This document shows, in pieces, positions 1 through 12,500 of a stretch of DNA of 64,000 nt. The stretch lies in NCBI GenBank assembly GCA_958510825.1, contig OY294049.1, positions 5,766,001 to 5,830,000 on the forward strand, given 5' to 3'. The DNA is from Brachypterus glaber (taxonomy: Eukaryota; Arthropoda; Insecta; Coleoptera; Kateretidae). Each line of letters begins with the position of its first letter. Position 1 is the stretch's first letter. The position numbers and the translations under genes were made by a program. The notes under the pieces are model-generated. The model saw only the letters and a program-made list of their open reading frames with translations, ran no database searches and was not told the DNA's origin.

Positions 1-308
1 TGGCGACCTTAGGTACTCAAGCAAACTTTTTAACTAAAGAATGGTGAAAAGCCTATATCGATAACTTTATTAATAACCGAGAATTTTCTGATCAAAAACG
101 CCTTACAAAAATTGCATTTTAACAAATCGGAACCGGGTCTAACTCACACATACATATTTTTTTCCATCATGAACGGGAAAAACTTTTTGTAGAGTTTTTT
201 TATCCGAAAGGACCCTTAAGTGGCACTGTACCACCCTTCAGCTGCTCCTATTATAATCCACTTGGGAACAATGAGATATATAAATGTAACATAAAACTAT
301 TTGCTTAC

Positions 309-500
309 TTTTTTCTTTAACATGTTAAAATTGTCGATGATGACTCCAATAAATAAATTTAACGTAAAAAATGAACCACATACAATAAATATAACAAAAT
401 AAATATACGCATACAAATTGGCTTCTCTTTGGGGTTGTAAGTTAACTCCTCTAGCATCTACAGCGTCAGCCATTACTTCCATCCATCCCTCAAAAGTTGC
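309..500 (-). CDS. NaCP60E: Channel exon: domain III pore loop and S6
   Basis: Sixty-four codons, phase 0 at both ends, with acceptor TTTTCTAG and donor GTAAGC. The start reads [15 protein letters not shown], the second half of the domain III pore; Glu at residue 4 is the selectivity position and separates this gene from para (Lys). S6 follows as a long hydrophobic helix ending [15 protein letters not shown], the signature of domain III S6 in sodium and calcium channels. The exon ends in NMLKKK, the start of the III-IV linker that carries the fast-inactivation motif; that motif lies beyond the left edge. Nothing in 1-308 looks like the next exon. Confidence 0.95.
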
Positions 501-3500
501 CTAGAAAAAAAAGACTGTTTTTGAGCAAAGTATTTTCTTATAATTTCCTTTAATCTTTTATTAACCCGGCGCGTGTGTGGTGGGGTTAAAACCACCCAAG
601 ATATATTTCAAACGTAGACTGCTTCGCAGTATTTTTTGTTTTAAGATTCTCCTCTTCAATAGCTGTAGGTAAACGCATAGAGAACATATTGACGCCTTTT
701 GATTGACCCTTATCCTACAAGTTTATTTTTTTTAGCGGTTTCAAAGTTCCGTATGGGTAGACTTAACCCTACCACAAACTTAACGTTATAAAAATATTCA
801 TTTTAGATACGTATACACTTAAAATTTTCGTTTTCTTAAATAATTTTTGTTTCTCTTTTTTTATTTTATGTTATTTTATTTGGATATATAAAGTTGTTTG
901 TTTGTGTTTTAAACAAAGATTTGTTTTTCCCTGATTTATATCTCCAAGTAAGTATTTTTTCTTGTAAATAGGCATTCTATAGAATCGAGTTTTGTATTTC
1001 TTTAAAACGATAAAATAAAAATATGTTTTTTATATTTCTTTTAAATATATTAGTATTCTAAATTAAAAACAAATAATTATTAAAAAAAAACACATAATTT
1101 TTTATGTGATTTTTTAAAGCTTGGGGTGGATTACACCCCACCACACACGCGATATTATAATTTTTCACCACACACGCGCCGGGTTAATAATAGTCCAGGC
1201 GGTATCTGTTTTAGGTTGGGTGAATCGGATAGCATGCTACATTTTTGGATCAATGGGTCCAGAATATCACTAGAAATGATAATTTCACTATGCGCATAAA
1301 ATAAACCGTGGGCTTTACTTTTTATATAGCAAAATGTTGTAAAATCGAGAAGAAATTCTTTTTTTTCCATTCATTCAACAAATGTTTAAACAACTGCCTA
1401 GGCTCTAATAATTAACGGATTTTAATTTTTCAAAAAAATGAGCTCTCTCTATATGTGATTAAATTTTGAAGTATCTATTTTCGAATTTTGAATAATTTTG
1501 AAAATTTGCATTTTTTTAAAATCTGTATTGCAAAATTATTGTGCAAAAACTATCAGACCGATTTTGATGAAATTTGGTGTAATGATTTAGCACACCATAA
1601 AGTTTTCTTGGGTCGATTTTAAAGGTTCCATGTATACTTTAAGTATGCGAAAAAAAAATCCAAAAAAAAAAACTCGAGTTTTTTACCCCTTTTTTGTGAT
1701 TTTTACTATTTTTGCAATAATAATAACTAACTATCTTTTCAATGTATAAAATTCAATTAAAAAAAAAAAATTCAGATATATATGAACGAAAAGGAGAAAA
1801 AAAATATTTCTTCTCGATTTTGCAACATTTTGTTAAATAAAAAGTGAAGCCCACGGTTTATTCTGGACCCAATGATCCAAGAATATAGCATACTATCCGA
1901 TTTATTCAAACATGGGTGTTTTGAAACGGATACCGCCTGGTCTATAATGGCTATTTAAACAGACATTGTTCATAACGATATGTCGAGCAAGGAACACGTA
2001 TGTTTTTTTATAATTAAATATACTTACGACTTGAAACAATGCTAAATATGCTATTCCCACATGATCAAATGATATTTTTGAGTTTATCCATGTATAGTTC
2101 AGTCGTAAGCAGTCCCATTTTGTATTGACAATCTAAACATTTAAAGAAAATTAATTTTATAAGATATAAGTTTACAAAACACAATTTTATGCATACTTCT
2201 ATAGGCAGTAACTCTTCATCTTCATCTAAACATTTGTAGAATTTTCCTCTAAAAAACTGGACCCCCATTATGGAAAATATTAACCAGAAGACCAGACAGA
2301 CCAGTAATACATTAAAGATGCTGGGTATAGCATACATTAGGGCATTTACGACAATCCTCATACCTTGCCATCTACTGATAGCTCTTAAAGGCCTTAAGGC
2401 CCTTAATGTTCTAAGGGATCGTAATACTTTGAGATTTTCATTTTCTTCTATTAACAAACTAAATATCGACACCTAAAAATTTTTTTCGGTTAATTTTCTC
2501 TATTATTTTAACATTGCATGTAACGTTCTACATTTATGAAAGTTAAAACTTAATAAGATGTACATGTCTTGCAATGACATTAAATGAACTTTTACTGCAG
2601 TACTGGGTTTATAAAACAAATATTTATTTTTCTATACTTACAAAAACGATTAAAAAGTCTAACAACGTCCAAAAACTGGTGAAATACTTGTGAAACCCCA
2701 ACGCAATCCACTTCAAAAACATTTCAATAATAAAAATAACAGAAAAGGCTAAGTTAGTCCAGTAAAGCACCATCTTTAGTTCTGGCCTTTTGTCCAAGTG
2801 GATATCTTCAAAACACAATGTTACACTTGATGCAAAAATTAAAACGAGAATGAACCATTCGAAAGCTGGAGTGTCTACGACACCTAACACCATTTGTCGA
2901 AGTTTTATCCATTTTTGGCCTATATCTGACTTCATACATTTATCTAAACAAATACATCTAAAACAGAAAAAATATTTAAGCATATTTTGAAAGAAGTTAT
3001 TATTAACAAAGAAATGGTATGATTTTTGTTTTTAATATCATATTTACCTGTAGTATATATGTTGTGGAAAACAGTCTGGGGGTTGCTTGGGAGGTTTATT
3101 TTTCCCAAACATGGGAAATTCCCCCATACCATCTATATATTGTCCTTTAGAATTTCTCCTACCCCCAACGGTTAATTCGTCTACATACGAAACTAAAGTT
3201 TCCCAGGGCCGATCACTGAGTACGGGGGCCGATTTTATTGCTGGTGGTTTTTCTGGAGCTGAGTCTTGGCACAGGGCTGATTCTTCATCGTGTTCTGTAT
3301 CAGCTGATGTGCCACGGTTTACGTTTTTTAGTTCCAGACTTTCCGTGGTTTCTTCTAAAATTAATAATTGATTTAGAATTTTTCTTTTTCGGGTTTTTGC
3401 GCCATCAAACTTCATGCCATGCAATACAAATGCTTATAATAATAATAATAATAACTTTATTTCATAAATTACGACACATCGTACATAATATAATTATAAT

Positions 3501-6500
3501 AACATATAACCTATGCATGACTATCGTGAACATGAAACTGGTCAAATAGAACTAACATGTATTCTAAAATATACATAAAGGAAAAACAATTTTTAAAAAT
3601 ATTCTTCTAGCGAATATGGTTCGTGGTTTATAAGAAAGGCCTTAACCTGTTTAAAAAGAGTAAAAATGTTTAATGCCCGTACACTCTCCTGTAAATTGTT
3701 GAAGGCAGATATACAGGAATAAAAACAGCCATTCTCAAACTGAGTAAGTCTATGGCGTGGGATGTTATAGTAAATATTTCTGTTAAGATTAAGTTTTTAA
3801 ACATGAATGTTAGTAGCTCGTATAAATATAGACCTGTCAAAGTTAAAATGTTATTTCCTTTGAAGTGGCCTCTACAACAAGACTCGCGGTACCCTAAAGA
3901 TAAGATTATGCGAAGCGCGCACTTTTGTATTGTGAACACCTTGCATTTTGCCCCCAAAAGATTATACCATATCTCAAAACTGACTCAAAACTTGAAAAAT
4001 AAGCTATTTTTAAAACATCAAGATTTAAATATGATTTTAGGACACGTAGGGAATAATGAGTAAAATTTAACTTTTTATTTAACTGCTTAAGATGCAGATT
4101 CCACTGTAGATGTTCATCTAAAACTATACCCAAAAATTTTGTATTGCTAGTCGTGTCAAGAAAATTTTTATCGAATGGTACAATCTAAGGGGTTACAAAA
4201 TTGGACCTGGATGTTTTAAACATTATAGCTTTAGTTTTATCCTTATTCAAAAGTAGCCTATTTTTAAGGAGCCAACGTAAAATGTTTTATGCTTACCTTT
4301 GCTGTCGGTGGTTGTTCCAAGTCCAGAAGACATGTTTAGTAAAAGTCTAATGTCAGTCTTTTTATTATCAATAAGTATTGTATCACTATCTTCTGAATTT
4401 CCATTTATTAATGTGGAATAACGATTAATATTTTTGCTGGCAATTTCTTTTTCTTGTTCTGGTATCGTTGCCTAAAAAATATATCTTGTAGCCACCCAAG
4501 TAATACAGTAGCTATAAAGTATCTCTTGCCGCTCTTTCGCAATAAAATCACAGTTATATAGCTGAAATTTTCACAGTTATATAGCTGCAATTTTGCTGTG
4601 AAAGAGCGGTAAGAAATACTTTACAGCTACTGTGTTACTTGGGCAAACTGGTTAATCACAAAAAGTTATTGATGTTAAAAATAAAATATATTTATAAAGT
4701 ATACATTAAAACCCCATAGTTCTGATATTATGATTTGATATTTTACTATAATTAACCAATGGTTTAGTTAACAACCGCAATTCAGCGAATCACAGGCATT
4801 AGAATCAAGAAGAGTATTTGCCAACGTGTGTTTTATTAATTATTAAATAGGTTGTCAATTATACAGGGTTATTCTTTTAAATGGTACAGTACCTTTTTGT
4901 GTGATGAGATACGAGATATGCCTCTTTGAGCAAAGTTTTATTCATGATCATAATCTACCTGCTGGTGTAATTTTCTGAATACTATCACTACCGGTTTAAC
5001 CGGAAATAACCCTAATGCTGTTTTTTTTAATGGGATACCCTGTATATTTTAGTCTCATTTGATTACTGATACAATTTTGCGAAAAAACTTAAATACAACT
5101 GTTCCAGAGAAATATATATTACTTTCTTAAATATATCCAAAACTATTCATTTTAAAGTAGTAGTTGAGTTGAGTTTTTTCTCCAAATTGTGTCCTTAATC
5201 AAATAATCTTAAAATATACAGGGTGTCCCATTAAAAAAACAAAGTTAGGCTTAATTCCGGTGAAGCCGGAAGTGCCCGTTGTCAAAAAATTACACCAACA
5301 GGAAGAATATGTTCTTAGATAAAACTTTGCTCAAAGAAGCACATCTCTATCTAATCACACAAAAAAAGATAAAGGTACTGTAGCATTTAAAAGAATAACT
5401 GTATTTACTAAATTTATTCCTGGCAAAATTCTTCGAGATATCCAATATACATGTTTTATTTTTTGTCATAAACAAGATCACTAGAGGAACAACTTATGCT
5501 ACCTTAATACCAATTAACTCAGCTTTAATAGTAATTATATACCAAGGTAGAGAAGACATTTTTTATAGCCGAGCGTATTAATTTAAGAGTGCGAGGCTAT
5601 AATAGTCTTCTTTACCGTGGTTTATATATTATTTTTTCACTGCTAGCGCATTTATTCTTATTATTTAACATTTAAATATCAATAATAAACTAAAATGGTT
5701 GCTGGATCTTAATTAACCGCGCAAAAACAAGTAGCCTTTGAAATCGCAATTTCTGAGAACAAATGAATAAATTGATTTATTCACTGAAAGTTGATAGATC
5801 TAGTGGGTGTCCTTTAGATATTTTTTTAAATTAGTGAAATCACCGGTAAGTTGTTAATTTACTTAATATTATGTTATATTCTATTATAATTAATTCATTT
5901 ATAATATTTGCCATGCTCATTTTTTATCCAATGACAAAATATTGTTGCATTTTGTCTATTAAAAATTATAAGCTATGGCATGGAATTAAGTACGATGGAA
6001 CCGTTACATTATCAATTTATTTTCGTTTAAAAATATTTTTGTATTTGTATAAATTATTTTTTGCAGAAAAGATATCGACAAAGAATTTGAAAGGAAAAAA
6101 GTACAAATCTGTTCTTAAGTGAACAATAGACCACAATTGCTTTTTTTGCACCAACATCGTTAAAAGCCTCATTCATTGAAAGTTAGTGAGCTTAATTAAT
6201 ATCTGTCAAAAAGCAGCTTTGCTCCATTGATTTTAGCGGCTTACAATTGCTTTATGCCCTCCTTACCATTATTTAACGTCTTAAAATTCAACATTAAATT
6301 ATATTAATAAAAAATTACTTTTTGAGTAAAATATAACAGATTTATGAAGTAAAATTAAAGATAAAATATTATAGACAGATAGAAAACATTTTTTTTTTAA
6401 TTTGTGGTTATTTAAAAAATAATTGTTATGATTGACAACCAATCATAGAAATTTGAAATATAATTTCAACTATACATTTTTTTAGCAGCACTTCAGAAAG

Positions 6501-9500
6501 AGTTATTTCCTATATTAATATAAGAAAATAGAGAAACCAAAAAGATTTGTTAAATTAGTAAATTTTGGGCAGACTAGGTACCGACAACCGGGGTTAATTG
6601 ATTCAGTGGGGGGGGGGGGTAAAGTGGATCATACCACCAAAAGTTTCTTGCGCGTTACGCATTAAATAAAGCCTGAATACGAAGTTTTTGGGAACAAACC
6701 TATGATTCACTTTACCCCTATTGACGGTACTTTTATTGTTCCTACTCTTTGATGCTCCATAATATCCCTACTCTACAATAAGTCTAATACGTAACATCCA
6801 TAGGGAGTATTATTTTATAATAACACTAGTTTACAAGGGTTTTAGGCTCAACTTTATTTTAATGTTTTCTTGCATATTTTTTGATGCTGAATTCAAATCA
6901 AGAAAAATAATCGTTGGTTTCACTTTTCTAGATAATCGACCCTAAAGATTTTATAAGGGGACAGTTAGAGAAATCACATATTGTTGTTTAATATTTACAA
7001 AAATTGATATTTGGAGGTTTTGAGACTTGCTAAAAATTAATTTGATATTAAAAAAACTCTATCCTCACTCCTTAATGGGATAGAACCATCCCTTTTTATA
7101 CATTTGTTTTAAGTAACCTGATAAGAGTTGGTACCTGAGGTTTTTCGTCTCGCTGAAAACGAAGAGAGTAGAACCACCCTTAATATTTTTTTAATTAAAG
7201 TGATAAAAATTCGTACATAAGGGTTTCGGGACTCATTGAAATGAATTTTGTTTATTCATATTTAAAGAAATCTATATCCACCCTTTAATGGTGTAGAACT
7301 ACATCTTATACTTTCCCGAGAAAAGTCTTGCGTTAGAAAAAAAAATAAATTTTCTATTGCTTTATTTGCGTTTTTCAAAAAAATAATTCTTTGATTTTTG
7401 TTTTGTTTTTGGTTCTAAGAAACCCAGGCCTAAAGGGAAAGTAGTATTTTGTTGACAGAAGTATTTATATTTTTTTAATTAGCTGATAAAAGTTGTACAT
7501 AGGTGTTTTGGGATTTTTTGTAGGCAGATTTTTTTAATATTAAATTTGGTTTGCAAGTCCCAATGTACCAACTTTTATCAGGCTAATTAAAAAAAATGTA
7601 AATACGGGTGGTCTTATGGGTTATATGGGTCAAGATAAAATTTTAATTTTAATTATGTGAGACTAAAATCCCCCAAGCTCTAATTCTTATCGGGTTACTT
7701 AAAAAATATAAAAACGGGTGGTTCCACCCCCTTAAGGGTTGAAGATAGAAACTTTTAAATATAAAATTGATTTTAGCGATTTTAAAAACCTCCAGATACA
7801 AATTTTTATAAATATTAAACGATTTCTATAATGTTCCCTTATAAAAACAATGGGGTGGATTATCTCGGAAACCAAAGATTTTTTTCGTGACGGAATTGAA
7901 TTCTTCATCAAAAGTTATGTAAAAAAACATATAATTAAAGTTGCGCATAAAACAAAAGTTGAAATTGTAAACTAGTGTAACCCTACTCCTCACTATATGC
8001 ACTAAATTTTCCTCCTAATAACCTAAATATACAGGGTTATTCAGAAATAAGTTCGAGAAATTTAAGAAGTGATTCTACGTTAAAACATAAGAAAAAAGTT
8101 CCTATAAAGATTGGTCCGGAAATGAGTCTTAAGAGAGCTACGAACCTCCTAAGGGTACATCTAAAAAGTAGTTTTTATTTAATATTTATGGAGTCCTACT
8201 ACGCTAAAAAGCAGTCTCCATTTGTCACATAGCAGCGTTTTCAAAATATAACGTCAGAGTTGACCCGAAAACGTCGCTATGCGACAAATGGAGTTACTGC
8301 TTTTTAGCGTAGTAGGGCTCCAGAAATATTAAATAAAAACTACTTTTTAGATATACCCTTAGGAGGGTCGTAGCTCCCTTAGGACTCATTTCCGGACCAC
8401 CCGTTATAGGAACTTTTTTCATATTTTTTAACGTTAAATTTCTCGTAATTACTTCTGAATAAACCTGTATATTTGAAAATTACTTACCATGACAAATATT
8501 TTTTTGAGTTAAGGCAAATTCTTATTGGGGAGTATTGATGTTAAGGAGTTAGGTTGTTCTTTATTATAGAGTAGGGATGTTATGGAGTTGATAAAGGGTT
8601 GAAAATTACGAGTATGGGTGTTAGTCTTCCGAATTTTGCCTGTCCTATATTTTATAAAATTATACTACTCACGTGGTACTCCGGAGGATCGTAGCTTATA
8701 ATGGAAACGGGCCTATTCATCGCCTCTTGATAGCTTCTTTTATCTCTAGGAAAACCCACCACGGTGGCCGTAGTTTTTTGAACAGACAATGCTTTTGTTT
8801 GGCCAACTGTAATTTAAAAAGAAAGTTTAGGCAATTTTCATAGACATTGGCATGCGCAAAAACAAAATGACTATTATAAAGCTTAGCTTTGACGTGTCAG
8901 ATAGAGTTTGATTCTGCGCATTAGACAAAACTCTCGCACACTCACACAGTAGGTCTGTTCGTTGGTGTTGCACTTTCTTGCACTGACGTACACTTTTCGA
9001 CCAACCAAATAAGTACTGTATTTGTGCCCTAATTTTTAAACATGACAAAAAATTTGTTCGACTGTAAAGTGCAAGAAAGTGCAACACCAACGAACAGACC
9101 TAGTTACTCGTTATCACAGTTAAGTGCGCATACCCCTTACCTATAGGTATACCTGCGCAAGATAATTAAGTTGGCATGATGTGCCGTCATGTATCTTATG
9201 CGCTGGCTTCTAATGTTATGTTAGGCTCGCATAAGAGACTGTTGATATTCCCTTACACGGAATTTTCAAGGCTTTGGAAATCTATTATCCATCAGATCTG
9301 ACATTGTCTATGGCAACTTTAAGACAAACAAAATGTATGAAATGTAAAACCAACGTTTCCGGTACTATTAACCCGTTAACATTTTTTTTATATAGAAAGA
9401 AAAAAACATCATTGTAAAATTTTGTAGGTATGTTCATTTATATTTAAAGAATACAAAAAAAAATAGATTTTTAAAGTCCCATTTTTGTCCATAATTTTTT

Positions 9501-12500
9501 TTTGAAAAGAAACATAAAAAAACAGTGGTAATGACTTTTTGAGGTTATGTCATAAACCTAACGTGATGGGGGTAAAATGGACTTTTTCCATCACGTCAGG
9601 TTTTTGACATAACCTCAAAAAGTCTTTACAGCCACACAAAAATAAAAAACAATGCTGGCCTGGGGGTCAAACCATTTTTACTATATGTTTTTGGGGTTGC
9701 TGAAACCGAATCCGAAGTCCATTTCACACTATCATGTCAGGTTGTTGACATAACCTTAAAATGCGGTAAAATGGACCTCGAATTTGGTTTCAGTGACCCC
9801 AAAATCATATAATAAAATGGTCTGACCCCTAGGCCAGAATTTTTTTAATGTGGCTTATAATTATAATTACACTTTTTGAGGTTGTGTCAAAAATATGACG
9901 TGATGGGGTAAAATGGACTTTGGATTCGGTTTCAGCCATCCCAAAAACATATAGTACAAATGGCTTGACCCCTAGGGCAGTATTGATTTTTATTTTTGTG
10001 GGGCTGTAAAGACTTTTTGAGGTTATGTCAATGTTATGGGGTAAAATGAACTTTGGTTCGGTTTCAGCGACACCAAAAACATCAAATAAACATGGTCTGG
10101 TCAGAGGAAGCATTTTTTCGATTTTTTTTTTGTGGAGCTGTGATATTTTTAAAATTTGAAGGTAAAGGACCCCTTAAGGGTAGATTTGTCCTACATGTAC
10201 ATTTACCCCAGTTTCTCCTACGAAAATATATTAGCATATTAAGTAGAATTATCATGTACCAACTAGGTAATAACATTGGTAGTAACTATCCCGACAAACC
10301 TAGTGAGCATTATTGGAAGAGAATAAACTATTTGAGGAGGTCAGTTTCAATTGTTGTTCGTATAGGCCGACGCGTCGTGTCGAGAGAAAGTCTGGCCCCG
10401 TCGGAAAATTACACCCGGGACGCCTATAAAATGTCAAATATTGTAGTTAAATTAAATTAAATGATATATTGGGCCCCGCCAGGCCCCTCTGAACCACCCG
10501 TACTTGTGGATGATCCCCTGCTTGTAGGTATATCTTATGCAATATGGAAAGCAGGTCAGGTCATTTATTTTTTAGTTTAGTTTAACCCTTTAAAACGTTT
10601 TAAGGGTATACTTTAGAGCACTGGATAGGCAGGTTTGGTGGGGTAGGTAGGTACCCACCTACCCTAACAAACTTACCTATCTAGTGCTCTAGCTAGTATA
10701 TATAAAAAGTATACTTTAAAGTACCTATATAATATATATTATACTGACTGTTCCAGAAAATTCAAATATAATTTGTTTGAAATCTAATGAAGGATTTACA
10801 TAATGTTAGACAAAACAATACCCTCCACAAAATTTCAGCCCGATCGGACCTCACTCCATCGTATACGGCTATACCGAATTCGGCAAGAATCATAAGCATA
10901 CTAAAAATAGCTCCAAAAATTTTTTTACAGTTGTTTCGCTTAAAGTTAATAAACACACATTTGTTTACGTGACTCGCACAAAAAAAATCTAAAATTATGA
11001 CCCCTCTCATTTGTTTCTGGGACTTTTAAGGAAAAAACTTTTTTAAAATGTAATTCAAATTTTAGCCATGTGGAAAAAAATCCAAACGAGAAATATATCT
11101 CGGTCTTAGGCGATTGTGAATCTTGGCTCACAATCTCCGCATGCGAGTAACATTATTTCTCGTCCTTGGATCATAATATACTGTTTTAATAATCATACAC
11201 TAAAAAATATATAAAAACAAAAGAAGATCGAATTTTCCTGAAAAGCGCTCCGATAAGTTTTTTCGTTTTGAACCTAAAATAATCCAGGGATGTCCCCACA
11301 TCAATTTCTAAAAAAAACTAAGAGTGATTTCATTTCTAATTAAAAGTTAGTTCAAGCTCGCCGTGCGTTTTATTCCTTTTTATATTATTTTGTTTAATTT
11401 TAGTATTTTTGAAATTTAACAATCAGAAATGCTTAGGCTTAATAATAAAAAAATGTAAAATAAGAATGGAATTTGAGGAAGACCTGAGTATATCCGGCCT
11501 TAAATACAATAATATATAAATCTATTCTACCCTCAATAATATTCTACTTATATACAACAATGCAAATGCGACTTTTGCAATGAAACTCCTCAATTTATTG
11601 CAAGATGAATGTGCAGTCAGATTAATCTGCTGATGTAATTGTATCTTTTGGTAAATTGTACATTTCATGTCAAATTTAACTGTTGCCGGTTATTGATTTA
11701 GCAATATCGAAATTAATTTAGTAGTTGAGCCCGCGAGGCACATCCGTGTCTCTCCTAAAAAAAAACAACCCTTAGCGACAATAAGGGTCTTCGACACTCT
11801 GAGCGCTAGAGGCTCTCGTAAGGATATCTTTTGGAGGAAAACCTATGAAATAGGTAAATTTGCACTCAGCGTAATAGTCGTTTCTTCCTGTGAATTGGGT
11901 TTAATAAAATTTTATAGAACACATTTTATTTCACATAACTTATAAAATTATACAGAATATGTTCTGGAAAACTCACATAACGTTGGCAACATTCTTACAT
12001 ATATTTCTATCAGTGTACGCGAGTAAAATACTAAACTTTATCCACGGTTTTAAAGTTAAAACGGTTTATTTTTGAAGAAAGTGATTTATAGGCCTATTAT
12101 TCACGGCCGTGAATAAAATAGTGAAAAGCATTTTATCAATTAACCCCATTCACAGTGATTGACCTCTATAGAGGCAAAAAAAGTTTGTGCCATTAATGTG
12201 TATGACCGCAGCATCTAAAATTATCAGAGTACCATTAGTTTATTTTCCATCATTTTGTAACACCACGGGGTTTTTGGGGTCGCTAATTACGAATCTGATG
12301 CCAGTTTTCCAAAATTAAAAATGGTGGATCCAATACGGCCGATTAGATTTTTTAAAGTTTCTATCCATATTGGATCCGCTATTTTGAATTTTGGAAAACT
12401 GGCACCAGATTCGTAATCAGTGGCCCCAAAAACCCCCGAGTAGCAAGTTTCAAGCAAATCCGAGCAACTTTAAAAAATCTAATCCGCCATTTTGAATTTT

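Noticed and set aside
8827..9090. 87-residue minus-strand frame
   Set aside because: It is read through both arms of the fold-back at 8951-9101 and shows no domain.
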